The notes: a model not told the origin generated them from the letters alone. Shown: positions 25,099-34,389, counted from the first letter of the stretch. The stretch is DNA of 64,000 bases from Nannocystis punicea (GCF_026965555.1 NZ_CP114040.1:3472001-3536000), one strand, 5' to 3'. Numbers and translations are program-made.

Positions 25099-27687
25099 TC
25101 ACCTCGGCGTGGCGAGGGCTTCGTCGACGTCGGCGATCGCCTGGCGGAGCTCCGCGTCGTCCGGCGAGGCGGCGAGGGCGGCGCGCAGCGGCGTGATGAC
25201 CTCGTCGGCCTCCCGGATCGTCGCGCGTGCGGCGGTGGCCGGCTGCGCGTCGGCGAGGGCGAGCAGGCCTCCCACGAGGTCGGTCCGGGCGCGCGGCGTG
25301 TCGTTGCGCCGGAGCAGGTCGCGGAAGACCGCGCCTGCTCGTTCGAGCGAGCGCACCGCGTCGGGATGGCCCCGCTCGCGCTCGAGGTCGCCGAGGTGGA
25401 GCAGGGCGACGGCGAGGTCGCGCTGGGCCTGGACGTCGTCGGGCTTGGCTGCCGCGAGCCGGTCGGCGATCTCCACCGCGCGCAGCAAGCTCGCCCGCGC
25501 CTCCGCGAACTGCTCGCGGGCGCGGTAGAGATCGCCGAGCTGGATCGCGGCCACGGCGACGCTGCGCGCCCATTCCAGGTTGCGCGGCGTCCTGTCGGCG
25601 AGGCGCTCGCTGACGTCCAGGCTCTCGCGCAGGAGGGGCAAGGCTCGCTCGAGGTCGCCCGATTGCAGCATCACCGTGCCGAGCTGATCGTTGGTGGTGC
25701 CGAGAGCCTGAAGCCACAACATGTTGTCGGGATCGCGGAGGACCAGGCGCTGGCTGACCTCCCTCGCCCGCGTGAGGGCCTCGCGGGCGGCCTCCGGGTC
25801 GCCGGCCCGCCGCGCGCCGCGTCCGACCTCGATCAGCGCCAGGGCGAGCTCGTGCTGCACGTCGGCGTCGCCGGGATCGGCGGCGGCGGTCCGTTCGGCC
25901 CGCTCGAGGTTGGCGGCGTAGGCGGCACGCGCCCGGGGGACGTCGCCGTGGTCGGTCGCGGCGGTGCCGATCGCGTCGCTGACGTAGAACTGCAGCTTGC
26001 GGCGGCTCGGCCCGGTGATGGTCGTGGCGAGCTGCTCGGCTCGCTCGAGTCCGGCGAAGACCGCGTCGAAGTCGCCCTCGAGCCGATCGAGGTCGGCGAG
26101 CGCGAGCAGGCTCTGGACCTCGAACTCCGGCCCCGGGTCGCCGGTGCATGAACCGTAGGCGGCGCGGGCCGCCGCGAGGTCACCGCCCCGCTTGGCGACG
26201 TCGCCGCGGTGGAGCTTCGCGCGGCACCCGACAGCATCGCTCGCGCGACCGGGGAGGCGCGCGACGGCGGCGCTCGCCATGGCATCCTCGCGGACAGCGG
26301 CGGTCTGGGCCGCGTCGAGGTCGCCGAGCGCGAGCTGGGCCTCGCCGAGGAGCGAGAGGGCCTCGGCCCGCCGCAGCAGCTCCTCACCGCCGACGGCGCC
26401 CTCGCGTACGGCCACGCGCTCGTAGTAGTCGTCGACGGCGGCGCCCACCCCGGCGAGCAGGTCGAGGCGACCGAGTGGTTCGAGGCGGGCCCGCAGGACG
26501 TCGAGGACGTAGCCGACCAGCTTCTCGGCGGCGGCGCGCTGGGTCTCGGCGAGCTCGCGGCTGCGATCCGAGGCCGCGCGGGCGAGCTCCGCCTCGTCGC
26601 GCGCGAGCATCACCCGCCGCACCGCGACCCCGCCGATCACGACGACTGCGACGAGCGCCGCGGCCCCGGCGACCAGCGCGGCGCGGTGTCGCGAGGCCCA
26701 CCTGCGGACGAGCTCGGCGAGCGTGTAGCGGTGCGCAGCGACGAGGCGGCCGGCGAGGTGCCGGCGCAGGTCGTCGGCGAGCTCGCGCGCGAGGGCGTAG
26801 CGCTTGTCGGGCTCGCGGGCCGTCGCGCGCTCGACGATCGCGGCGAGCTCCGCGGGGACCTTCGGTTCGCGCCGGGTGACTGCGACCGGCTCCCGGGGCG
26901 ACGGCGGGGCCCCGGTGAGCACGTGATGGAGGAGCGCGCCGAGGCCGTAGATGTCGCTGCGCGCGTCGGCTGGTTCGCCGGCGGCCTGCTCGGGGGCCAT
27001 GTACGCGGGCGTGCCGAGGACGGTGCCGTCGCGCGTGAGCCCCGGTTCGGCCGGAGCAGGGCCGCTGGCGAGCGCGGCGTCGTCCTCGTGCACCGACTTG
27101 GCGAGCCCCCAGTCGACGACGACGGTCTCGCCGAAGCGTCCGACGATCACGTTCGCCGGCTTCAGGTCGCGGTGGATCACGCCGCAGTCGTGGGCGTAGG
27201 CCACCGCGTCGATCGCCGTCATCACCGCCGGGAGCAGCGCGAGGCGCCCGGTGAGGCCCTCCGCGTCGGCGGCCGCGCGGTCGAGCGTGCGCCCGTGGAC
27301 GTGGCGCATCACGTAGAAGGGTTCGCCGTCGGGGAAGGTGCCGGCGTCGTAGATCGTGACGATGGCCGGGTGCTGCAGCCTCGCGGTGATCTTCATCTCG
27401 CGCGCGAACCGGGCCGCGCCCGCCGGGTCACGCACGGTCTTCAACACGACCGGCCGATCCAGCAGCCGATCGATCGCCGCGAACACCCGCCCCATGCCGC
27501 CGCGCGCGATCTCCTCGCCGACGACGTAGCGATCGTCGGCAGGTCGGGTCTCCATCCGGCCGAGGACGGCCACCGCAGTGAGGCAGCCGGCGCACGCGTC
27601 GAGATGGGTCTCGATCCGTGCGACCCCGACCCGGTCCAGAGTACCGCGCAGCCACGACAGGAGTTCGACTTCGCCGGGACACTCCAT
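25099..27687 (-). CDS. Transmembrane Ser/Thr kinase with N-terminal zinc-finger-like motif and C-terminal TPR-like region
   Basis: 862 aa. Residues 1-50 carry ETHLDACAGC, the HxxxCxxC pattern of anti-sigma-type zinc fingers. The kinase domain (about 55-320) shows IARGGMGRVFAA, VVLKTV, VIHRDLKPANVIV, VVDWGLAKS (a DWG variant of DFG, frequent in this subgroup) and APEQAAGE. A membrane span follows at about 365-390 (ALVAGAAALVAVVVIGGVAV), then about 470 residues of helical repeats rich in ALREA/LAxAR, TPR-like. It is divergent from the ECF sigma gene with starts only about 26 bp apart. A kinase-sigma pair sharing one promoter region suggests phospho-control of the sigma factor. Confidence 0.93.
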   Translation of the reverse strand: MECPGEVELLSWLRGTLDRVGVARIETHLDACAGCLTAVAVLGRMETRPADDRYVVGEEIARGGMGRVFAAIDRLLDRPVVLKTVRDPAGAARFAREMKITARLQHPAIVTIYDAGTFPDGEPFYVMRHVHGRTLDRAAADAEGLTGRLALLPAVMTAIDAVAYAHDCGVIHRDLKPANVIVGRFGETVVVDWGLAKSVHEDDAALASGPAPAEPGLTRDGTVLGTPAYMAPEQAAGEPADARSDIYGLGALLHHVLTGAPPSPREPVAVTRREPKVPAELAAIVERATAREPDKRYALARELADDLRRHLAGRLVAAHRYTLAELVRRWASRHRAALVAGAAALVAVVVIGGVAVRRVMLARDEAELARAASDRSRELAETQRAAAEKLVGYVLDVLRARLEPLGRLDLLAGVGAAVDDYYERVAVREGAVGGEELLRRAEALSLLGEAQLALGDLDAAQTAAVREDAMASAAVARLPGRASDAVGCRAKLHRGDVAKRGGDLAAARAAYGSCTGDPGPEFEVQSLLALADLDRLEGDFDAVFAGLERAEQLATTITGPSRRKLQFYVSDAIGTAATDHGDVPRARAAYAANLERAERTAAADPGDADVQHELALALIEVGRGARRAGDPEAAREALTRAREVSQRLVLRDPDNMLWLQALGTTNDQLGTVMLQSGDLERALPLLRESLDVSERLADRTPRNLEWARSVAVAAIQLGDLYRAREQFAEARASLLRAVEIADRLAAAKPDDVQAQRDLAVALLHLGDLERERGHPDAVRSLERAGAVFRDLLRRNDTPRARTDLVGGLLALADAQPATAARATIREADEVITPLRAALAASPDDAELRQAIADVDEALATPR

Positions 27688-27712
27688 GGCTGGGTGTCTT
27701 ACATTGGCCGGC

Positions 27713-28591
27713 GTGCCGTCGCCAGTGGAGGCCTTTGAAGCGCAGCTGGGTGCCCCGCTCCCGGCGGACGAGCGCACCCGGGTCGCCGCGGCGCTGGCCG
27801 AGCTGCTCCACCGGGGCCGGCTCGCGTGGCCGGATCTCGCGGTGACGGACGAGGCGTTCGCGGGGTGTGTCGCGGTTCGGCTGCGCGGGACGGTCAGGCT
27901 CGTCGACGAGCTGTCGGCCCTGCCGCCCGACGATCTCGTGCTGGTGGCCGCCTGTGCGCGCGGCGACGCGGGCGCGCTCCAGCGGTTCGAAGAGCGCTAC
28001 TTCCGGCCCGCGCGCGAGGCTCTGCGAAAGATGCGCCTCGACGCGGCGGTGATCGACGATCTGTTGCAGCGGCTGCGTGAGCGCCTGTTCGTGGCCCCTG
28101 CCGGCGAGCACCCCCGGATCTGCGCGCTCGTCGGCGGCGGCGACCTCGGGGCGCTGGTGCGGATCGCGGCGGTGCGGCTCGGCCTCAACGCGGCGCGCGA
28201 CGATCGCCGCAGCGACGACGATCCCGAGGCGCTGTTCGAGCGGCTGGCGATCGAGCTCGATCCGGAGACCGAGCTGATCGCGGCGCACGCGCGCAGCGCG
28301 TTGGCGAAGGCCTTCACCGACACGCTCGCCGCGCTCACGGCCCGCGATCGGACGCTGCTGCGGCTGCACCTGGTCCACGGGCTCTCGATCGACGAGATCG
28401 GCGCGACCTTCCGGGTCCACCGCTCCACGGCCGCGCGGTGGCTCGCCAAGATCCGCAGCGACCTCGAGGAGGGCACCCTGAAGCTGCTTCAGGAGCGCCT
28501 CGATCTCAGCGAGGGGGAGGCCGCGAGCCTGGCCCGGCTGCTCCAGTCGCGGCTCGAGATCAGTTTTTCTCGCGTGCTCGCCCCGGAGTGA
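27713..28591 (+). CDS. ECF-like RNA polymerase sigma factor (Myxococcales type)
   Basis: 292 aa. A sigma-region-2-like stretch (DDLVLVAACARGDAGALQRFEERYFRPAREALRKMRLD...VIDDLLQRLRERLF) and a region-4 helix-turn-helix (AALTARDRTLLRLHLVHGLSIDEIGATFRVHRSTAARWLAKIR) identify it. The N-terminal about 80-residue extension and central LAIELDPETELIAAHARSA resemble the Myxococcales-specific sigma family (TIGR03001-like, from memory). The start is probably the GTG at 27713; an ATG at 27686 overlaps the kinase start on the other strand (self-complementary CATG). It probably works with the adjacent divergent TPR kinase. Target promoters are not identifiable here. Confidence 0.85.
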   Translation: MPSPVEAFEAQLGAPLPADERTRVAAALAELLHRGRLAWPDLAVTDEAFAGCVAVRLRGTVRLVDELSALPPDDLVLVAACARGDAGALQRFEERYFRPAREALRKMRLDAAVIDDLLQRLRERLFVAPAGEHPRICALVGGGDLGALVRIAAVRLGLNAARDDRRSDDDPEALFERLAIELDPETELIAAHARSALAKAFTDTLAALTARDRTLLRLHLVHGLSIDEIGATFRVHRSTAARWLAKIRSDLEEGTLKLLQERLDLSEGEAASLARLLQSRLEISFSRVLAPE

Positions 28592-28624
28592 TGCGACTTT
28601 TTAAAACTCGCGGGTTTATCCGGC

Positions 28625-29140
28625 ATGCGGACCTCAACGCTGGCCGGAATCGCGCTCGCCGTGATCCTGAGCGGGTGTGACGAGCAGCTCTCGGAGAAGG
28701 ACGTCACCGACCTCCCCGCCGGCGACGCGCTCGGCGACGCGTTCGCGGGCGACTACACGATGGAGCTGACGACGCTCTCGTGCGAGGGCGTGTGCGCGCC
28801 GGTGAAGATCTCGGAGCTGATGGTGCTCCACGTCTGCGACGTGGGTGCCCGTCAGTCGGGGACAGCGCGCGTCTCGCAGACGGACGGGCGGCTGCAGCTC
28901 GACATCGACGGCGCCCTGCAAGCGAGCCGGCTGATCGGCGGCGTCGACAAGGACGGGAGCTTCGACGTGGGCGGAGTGGCGACCGCGGCGAGCCAGGCGC
29001 GGACGTTCCGGTCGCGCGTCGCGGGCTCGCTCGACGCGACCGGCGGGACCGGCGTCATGCACACGTCCTCTCTCGGAAGAAGAAGCGATCTGCGCGAGCT
29101 GCAGTGCGAAGCCCGGCACGAGCTCTCGCTGTGGAGATGA
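28625..29140 (+). CDS. Small lipoprotein, unknown function
   Basis: 171 aa. Signal MRTSTLAGIALAVILSGCDEQ gives a lipidated Cys. The mature part has CEGVCAPVKISELMVLHVCDVGARQSGTARVSQTDGRLQLDIDG, a short beta-rich region with four Cys that resembles accumulation of small surface lipoproteins in this genome rather than a known enzyme. It starts 34 bp after the sigma gene, with an AT-rich TTTTTAAAACTC just before, so it could be co-transcribed or have its own promoter. No family recognised. Confidence 0.7.
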   Translation: MRTSTLAGIALAVILSGCDEQLSEKDVTDLPAGDALGDAFAGDYTMELTTLSCEGVCAPVKISELMVLHVCDVGARQSGTARVSQTDGRLQLDIDGALQASRLIGGVDKDGSFDVGGVATAASQARTFRSRVAGSLDATGGTGVMHTSSLGRRSDLRELQCEARHELSLWR

Positions 29141-29172
29141 GCGGGCAAGGCCACGAACAGGAGTCGTCGAAG

Positions 29173-29481
29173 ATGAATCAACGCAGCGTAATTGCCCTCT
29201 TCCTCGCGCTCGTCGCGGGTGCAGGTTGTGCCAAGAACTCGGAGGAGGCGCTCACGCGGGCGCAGGAGGCAGCGACCAAGCACTGCGACTGCGTTCAAGA
29301 GCAGATGAAAAAGCCGTGGAGCGAGGTCCGGGAGGCGGACTGCGCCGTGACCCAGGCGGCCTTCTACGAAGCGGTAAAGCTCGACCACAGCGACCCGAAA
29401 GCCGAGAAGATCTACAACCTGGGACGCGGCTGCATCACCAAGCTGCGCGAGATGGACCAGCGAGCCACCGCGGCGAAGTAG
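29173..29481 (+). CDS. Small putative lipoprotein with helical Cys-containing domain
   Basis: 102 aa. MNQRSVIALFLALVAGAGCAKN is a lipoprotein signal. The rest is predicted helical with three cysteines (KHCDCVQEQMKKPWSEVREADCAVTQAAFYEAV, NLGRGCITKLREM). It follows the previous lipoprotein gene by 33 bp in the same direction, so the two probably form an operon. A further in-frame ATG at 29137 would overlap the upstream gene and is less likely. Function unknown. Confidence 0.75.
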   Translation: MNQRSVIALFLALVAGAGCAKNSEEALTRAQEAATKHCDCVQEQMKKPWSEVREADCAVTQAAFYEAVKLDHSDPKAEKIYNLGRGCITKLREMDQRATAAK

Positions 29482-30398
29482 CCGACCTGGCCTTCAGAGC
29501 AGCAGGGACGCGCCGCTGACCGCGACCATGGCCGAACGGCCCGAGGTCTCGCCGGGGAGCCGCGTGTACCTCTTTCGAGCGCACCTCGAGAGCCGCCGCC
29601 GGCGCCGCGGTGAACCTCGAGGTAGATCGACGAATCACGCTCTGCGCGGGTGCGGGTGGAGGCGGCACGATCGCGATCGCCTGGAGGAGGACGCAGATCA
29701 CGGCGTCATCGGCATCGCCACGCTCGCCCCGGGGCGCAGGTTCTTCACCCGCCGCTCGACCAGGGCTCCGCGTCGCGGTGAGCTCCCTCGCCGGACCTGA
29801 CTCGTCGATGGTCAGCGTCGGACGTCCCTCTCACGTCGGTCCCGTCGGCGGCCCGGTTGAGCGATAAATCGAGCTCGCGGCCCAGATCGCGGGAGAGCGA
29901 TGCATCGCGCGCGTCGAATCGACGCTCCCGCGCTGGGCGCAAGAGGTCGCGGCCTTTCGCACCGCAGACGAACGGTCCGTTCACTTCGGCCCGATGCTGA
30001 CGCTCTCCGAGAGCGTGGCGAACGGGTCGCGCCGTGACGCCCGGCCGCGCCAGCGATCCAGGGCCAGGCGCCGCGGTGCGGGATGGCTCTGCGGACAGGT
30101 TGCTTGCGCAGACTTCCCGGCCGTCATGCTCGCGGCCTCGCCCGAGCACCTCGTCCTTCCGAGAGAAGAGCCACGGACGTGGATCGAGGCGGAGCCGCGA
30201 GGTGGTTTTGCCTTCGATGTCTCCCGACGCGGATGCCACGCTTCCGGCAGAGCATCCTCACGGCGCAGGCCACGAGGGCCGAATTCTCGGCGCCGAACGC
30301 TGGCCAGCGTCGGCGTACGCGGGGGTTGAGCGCGACATCGCATGTGGTCGATTGGCCTCATTGGATGATACGAGGTTATTCCTGGAGGAGATGAGGTA
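29482..30398. other. 917-bp gap without a supported gene
   Basis: The first 45 bases (29483-29531) nearly copy the 3' end of the TauE/SafE gene at 32314-32363. The 14-bp family occurs at 29486/29500 and as GCTCTGCGGACAGG near 30088. A short stretch near 29868-30010 could be a remnant of coding sequence (reads IELAAQIAGERCIARVE... on +) but is not convincing. Confidence 0.5.
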
Positions 30399-32203
30399 AT
30401 GGCGGTTGGGTTGAAACAGGGCTTGGGCGTGTTTGCGGCGCTGGGGCTGGTCGTGTGGGGCGGCGCCTGCAGCGATTCGTCGACGGGCAGCGCGACGGCG
30501 ACGGAGACGATGGGGACGACGACGGAGGCGGGGACCTCGACGGGGGAGCCGACGACGACGGCGACGCCGACGACGACCACGACGACGACGGGGGAGCCGA
30601 CGACCGGCGTCTCGGCGACCGGCGACAGCGACAGCGACAGCAACGACACCACCATGATCGACACCACCGGCGAGGCTCCGGAGTGTGGCGACGGGGTCAT
30701 CGATGCCGGCGAGCAGTGCGACGACGGGCCCGACAACGGGCCGGGCAAGGCGTGCAAGGCGGACTGTCAGATGGCGACGTGCGGCGACGGCGACGTCGGC
30801 CCCGGGGAGGAGTGCGACGACGGGGCCAACAACGGCGACATGAACTCGTGCACGTCGGGCTGCAGCAACGCGTCCTGCGGCGACGGGCTCGTCGGGCCCG
30901 GCGAGGGCTGCGACGACGGCAACCAGGTCGACGACGACGACTGCACCAACGCGTGCGTGCTGGCCGGCTGCGGCGACGGCGTGGTCGCGCCGGACGAGCA
31001 GTGCGACGACGGCAACCAGGTCAACGAGGACGAGTGCACCGCCGCCTGCACCAACGCGGCCTGCAACGACGGGTTCGTCCAGCCCGGCGAGGAGTGCGAC
31101 GCCGGGGTCGACAACACCGACAACGGCGCGTGCACGACCGCGTGCACGACCGCCGTGTGCGGCGACGGCAAGCTGTTCAACACCGGCGACGGCACCGAGG
31201 AGTGCGACGACGGGGCGGACAACGGCCCCGGCAAGCCGTGCAACGCGATGTGCGTGCTCAACGTGTGCGGCGACGGCGACCAGGGCCCCGACGAGGAGTG
31301 CGACGACGGCAACCCCGCGGACACCGACGCCTGCGTCGGCGAGTGCAAGGCCGCCGCCTGCGGCGACGGGTTCGTGCAGGCAGACGTCGAGGAGTGCGAC
31401 GACGCCAACGCCGTCGACACCGACGAGTGCATCTCCGACTGCAAGGCGGCCGCCTGCGGCGACGGGTTCGTGCAGGCGGGCGTCGAGCAGTGCGACGACG
31501 GCAACGCCAACAACAACGACGCCTGCAACAACCTGTGCAAGGAGCCGATGTGCGGCAACGGGGTCGTCGACGGCAGCGAGGAGTGCGACGACGCCAACGC
31601 CAACAACCAGGACGGCTGCGACACGTCGTGCGTCGCCATCCGGTCGAAGGTGATGATCTGCGGCACCACCGCCCGCCCGGTCTCGAACTACTTCCCCGCC
31701 GGCTACAGCTGGACCGTGTCGAACAGCTGCGCCCCCGACGCGCAGACGCAGGCGCTGTTCATCACCCGCAGCTGGGGCGGGGGGATCGGCGCTCCGGCGC
31801 TGCAGGCGTACCTCAACGCCGGCGGCATCGTCATGACCGAGTACAGCATCTCCGACGACGTGTGGTCGCTGGCGTTCGGCGCCACCGCGCAGGGCGGCGG
31901 CAACGGCTCGTGCCAGGACACCATGCCGGCGGTGGTCCAGTTCAACCCGGCGACAAGATCTGGACCAAGGTCCCGTTCGTCGCCCACAACCTCAACCAGA
32001 CCGGCTGCGGGTTCAGCGTCAGCGGCTTCGCCGGGATCACGACGCTGACCGGCTGGAACGCCAACGCGGCGGCCACCGGCTACCGCGACCTCGGCCTCGG
32101 CCGCCTGTGGGCCACCGACTTCGACTGGCAGGACAACGAGATGCTCCAGCCGTTCGCGTTCACCAACGCGATGATGGGCTACTTCATGACCCACCGGAAG
32201 TAA
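30399..32203 (+). pseudogene. Cys-rich repeat (DUF4215-type) lipoprotein with a 1-bp frameshift
   Basis: The intact product would be about 600 aa. The signal MAVGLKQGLGVFAALGLVVWGGAC is lipoprotein-like, followed by a TETMGTTTEAG linker and ten CGDGxxxxxEECDDGNxxxxDxCxxxC modules of about 32 residues (30680-31630), then a roughly 190-residue C-terminal domain (MICGTTARPVSNYFPAGYSWTV...). At 31947-31951 (AACCCGGCGACAAG) one base, most simply a G, is missing: the original frame runs into unrelated residues and stops at 32048, while the correct protein (GDKIWTKVPFVAHNLNQTGCGF...YFMTHRK) continues in another frame to 32203. This could be a sequencing error in a G/C run or a true recent mutation. 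Confidence 0.85.
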
Positions 32204-32220
32204 GCAGCGACACGTAGCGA

Positions 32221-32270
32221 CGAGGCCGGCGCCTGCGACTCCCGGCCGGGGATCGCAGGCGCCGGCCTCG
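32221..32270. terminator. Strong 18-bp perfect inverted repeat
   Basis: Arms at 32221-32238 and 32253-32270 (CGAGGCCGGCGCCTGCGA and its exact complement) enclose a 14-nt loop which itself contains CCCGGCCGGG. It lies between the Cys-rich gene (+) and the TauE/SafE gene (-), convergent, so probably a bidirectional terminator. There is no T-run. Confidence 0.75.
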
Positions 32271-32283
32271 CTCGGTGGCCACG

Positions 32284-32345
32284 ACATGTCCTTCGGGACA
32301 TGTGCGTCGCGCGGGCGACCTGGCCTTCAGACCAGCAGGGACGCG
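32284..32345. repeat. 14-bp-family pairs between convergent genes
   Basis: A perfect palindrome ACATGTCCTTCGGGACATGT at 32284-32303, followed by a second phased pair (CCTGGCC / CCAGCAGG at 32319/32333) that overlaps the TauE/SafE stop codon. Confidence 0.85.
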
Positions 32346-33100
32346 CCGCTGACCGCGACCATGACGACGATGGCCCAGCGGACCAGCGGCGCGCCGGCGC
32401 GGAGCTGCATGCGGGCGCCGAGCCAGCCGCCGAAGGTCATCCCGATCGCCAGCACGCCGGCGCGCGGCCAGTCGATCTGGCCGGCGGCGGCGAACACCGC
32501 GACGACCAGCAGGGTGTAGACGAACACCAGCGCGACCTTGGCGGCGTTGGCCCGCAGCAGGTCGTGGCCGAGGTGGGAGACGAACAGGGCGATCAGCGGG
32601 AAGCCGACGCCGGCCTGCAGGAAGCCGCCGTAGACGCCGATCAGCAGCGCGAGGGCGTACGCGGCGAGGCCCGGCGGGCGCGGCTCGGGCGGCGGGGCCA
32701 TCATGCGACCTGGCCGAACGACCAGGAACAAGGCCCACGCGACCAGCACCGCGCCGATGACCGGGCGCAGCACCGCGTCGCTGGTGCGGGTCGCCAGCCA
32801 GGCGCCGAGCAGCGCCCCGGCGCACATCGGCGCGGCCAGGCGCGCGACCAGGCCGGTGTGCAGGGCGCGGTCGCGCGCGAACGTGAGGGCGGCGGCCGAG
32901 CCGTGGGCGAGCACGCCGATCCGGCTGGTCGCGTTGGCGACCCCGGGCGGCAGGCCGAGGCCGATCAAGAGCGGCAGGATGACGAAGGAGCCGCCGCCGG
33001 CGAGGGTGTTGAGCACGCCGGCGAGCACGCCGGCGAGCACGAGCGCGGCCGGGCCGACGAACGGGTGGGCCAGGAGATCGCCGGTCGGCGAGGCGAGCAC
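32327..33100 (-). CDS. TauE/SafE-family anion permease
   Basis: 257 aa. Polytopic inner-membrane protein with about eight hydrophobic segments; the family exports sulfite or organosulfonates or related anions. Signature LAGVLAGVLNTLAGGGSFVILPLLIGLGLPPGVANATSRI at the N-terminus and a second half-repeat LLIGVYGGFLQAGVGFPLIALF are typical. A 14-bp repeat pair (CCTGGCCGAACGACCAGG at 32709-32726) encodes part of the central loop. The stop codon lies in another repeat pair. Substrate unknown; no sulfur-metabolism gene is adjacent. Confidence 0.93.
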   Translation of the reverse strand: MLASPTGDLLAHPFVGPAALVLAGVLAGVLNTLAGGGSFVILPLLIGLGLPPGVANATSRIGVLAHGSAAALTFARDRALHTGLVARLAAPMCAGALLGAWLATRTSDAVLRPVIGAVLVAWALFLVVRPGRMMAPPPEPRPPGLAAYALALLIGVYGGFLQAGVGFPLIALFVSHLGHDLLRANAAKVALVFVYTLLVVAVFAAAGQIDWPRAGVLAIGMTFGGWLGARMQLRAGAPLVRWAIVVMVAVSGASLLV

Positions 33101-33172
33101 GGAGGGACGGTACGCGATCGCCCGCGCCGGCGCACCTTCCCAGGCCGCCGCCGCGTGTGCGATCGTGCGGCC

Positions 33173-33316
33173 GTGACGCTCGCTACGCGCGTGGACGTTC
33201 CCCCGGGCCCGCCGCCGAAGAAGGCCGGGTGCCGGATCGATGCGGAGGCCGGCGGCGCGGGCTGGCTCGTGCTGCTGGCGCTGTGGCTCGCGCGCCGACG
33301 TCGACGAGGGGCATGA
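33173..33316 (+). CDS. Orphan MYXO-CTERM-like tail peptide
   Basis: A GTG-started frame of 47 codons encodes VDVPPGPPPKKAGCRIDAEAGGAGWLVLLALWLARRRRRGA: Pro-rich linker, Gly-Cys, hydrophobic stretch and Arg cluster, the composition of a myxobacterial C-terminal sorting tail. Its TGA overlaps the ATG of the next gene as ATGA, which suggests translation is real. Either a very small protein or the remnant of a longer gene whose body has been lost. Confidence 0.45.
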   Translation: MTLATRVDVPPGPPPKKAGCRIDAEAGGAGWLVLLALWLARRRRRGA

Positions 33317-34356
33317 CCGCGACGACGCTCCTCCACGGCCCGATCGGCGCGGCCGATGTGGTGCGGCGGTGGTGGCTCCGCCGCCTCGGGCGCCTCGTCC
33401 GGCCGCTGATCCGCCGCCGCGAGCTGCGGATCGCCGTGCTCGGCTCGACCATGGTCGGCACCGCGCTGGCGGCCACGCTGCTCGCGCCGCTGTGGCTGCT
33501 GATCCTCGGGCCGCTGGTGTGGGGCGTGCCGCACCTCGTGGCGGACCTTCGCTACATGCTCGTTCGGCCAGGTTATCACCGCCGCGCCGCTCTGGTCGCG
33601 CTGGCCGGCCCGCCGCTCGTCTACGTCGCGCTCGGCGGGCAGCTGCTGTGGGGCTTCCTCGCCGCCGGCCTGGCGGTCGTGGCGGCGCGCGCGAGCCCCG
33701 GCCGGCGCGCGCTCGGGGTGGTGATGGTGGCGGCGCTGGCCGGCAGCTTCGCCGCGCTCGGGCGCACCGGCGACGTGGTGTTCGCCCACCTTCACAACGC
33801 GATCGCGGTGCTGCTGTGGTGGGCCTGGCGGCCGCGGACCTCGCGGCTGCACTGGCTGCCGCTGGCGCTCATGGTCGCGGCGAGCGTGTTCCTGGTCAGC
33901 GACGCCGCGCTGTGGGCGGTGCGCGCCAGCGGCGGGCTGCAGTGGTTCGGCGGCGGGATGGGGCCGGACTACCAGGTGTGGCGGCTGTCGCCGGGCATCG
34001 GCCCGGACTGGGCGCTGCGGCTGGTCCTGCTGTTCTGCTTCGCCCAGACGATCCACTACGGCGTGTGGCTTGGCCTCCTGCCCGACGAGGACCGCGCGCG
34101 CGCGACCCCGCCGACCTACCGCGCCCGCTGGGAGGGGCTGAGGGCCGACATGGGCCGGCCGCTGCTGTGGGCGGCGATCGCAGTGGCGGTCGCCCTGGCG
34201 GTGTGGGCCGCCCGCGACCTGATGGCCGCCTGCCACGGCTACTTCCGCATGGCCCGCTTCCACGGCCACCTCGAGCTGTGCGCCGCGGCGCTGCTGCTGG
34301 TCGAGGGTGCCCCCGGGGACATGCGCGATGCAACAGGTCCGAACGAGCATGTTTGA
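33313..34356 (+). CDS. Polytopic membrane protein of unknown function
   Basis: 347 aa with about nine hydrophobic segments (TMVGTALAATLLAPLWLLILGPLVWGVPHLVADLRYM, ALVALAGPPLVYVALGGQLLWGFLAAGLAVV, LALMVAASVFLVSDAALW, LRLVLLFCFAQTIHYGVWLGLLP, PLLWAAIAVAVALAVWAARDL). Several His residues sit in or near membrane segments (GVPHLVADLR, FAHLHNAIAVLLWW, QTIHYGVW), reminiscent of Brp/Blh-type carotene oxygenases, but I cannot confirm that family. The last about 16 residues (GDMRDATGPNEHV) and the stop are encoded by a 14-bp repeat array, so the original C-terminus may have been replaced. Confidence 0.8.
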   Translation: MTATTLLHGPIGAADVVRRWWLRRLGRLVRPLIRRRELRIAVLGSTMVGTALAATLLAPLWLLILGPLVWGVPHLVADLRYMLVRPGYHRRAALVALAGPPLVYVALGGQLLWGFLAAGLAVVAARASPGRRALGVVMVAALAGSFAALGRTGDVVFAHLHNAIAVLLWWAWRPRTSRLHWLPLALMVAASVFLVSDAALWAVRASGGLQWFGGGMGPDYQVWRLSPGIGPDWALRLVLLFCFAQTIHYGVWLGLLPDEDRARATPPTYRARWEGLRADMGRPLLWAAIAVAVALAVWAARDLMAACHGYFRMARFHGHLELCAAALLLVEGAPGDMRDATGPNEHV

Positions 34357-34389
34357 AGGGACATGGCCCCGAGGGCATGCCCCTTGGGT
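34320..34389. repeat. 14-bp-period repeat array (5 units) overlapping two convergent 3' ends
   Basis: Units at 34320, 34334, 34348, 34362 and 34376, exactly phased. It encodes the tail and stop of the membrane protein (+) and abuts the stop of the L-domain lipoprotein (-). Confidence 0.9.

Noticed and set aside
29994..30329. 111-codon plus-strand frame in the 29.5-30.4 kb gap
   Set aside because: No signal peptide or domain, overlapped by other frames of equal length, and a 14-bp-family pair runs through it.
32300..33316. 338-codon plus-strand frame as one gene
   Set aside because: Most of it is antisense to the TauE/SafE gene; only the last 47 codons look real.
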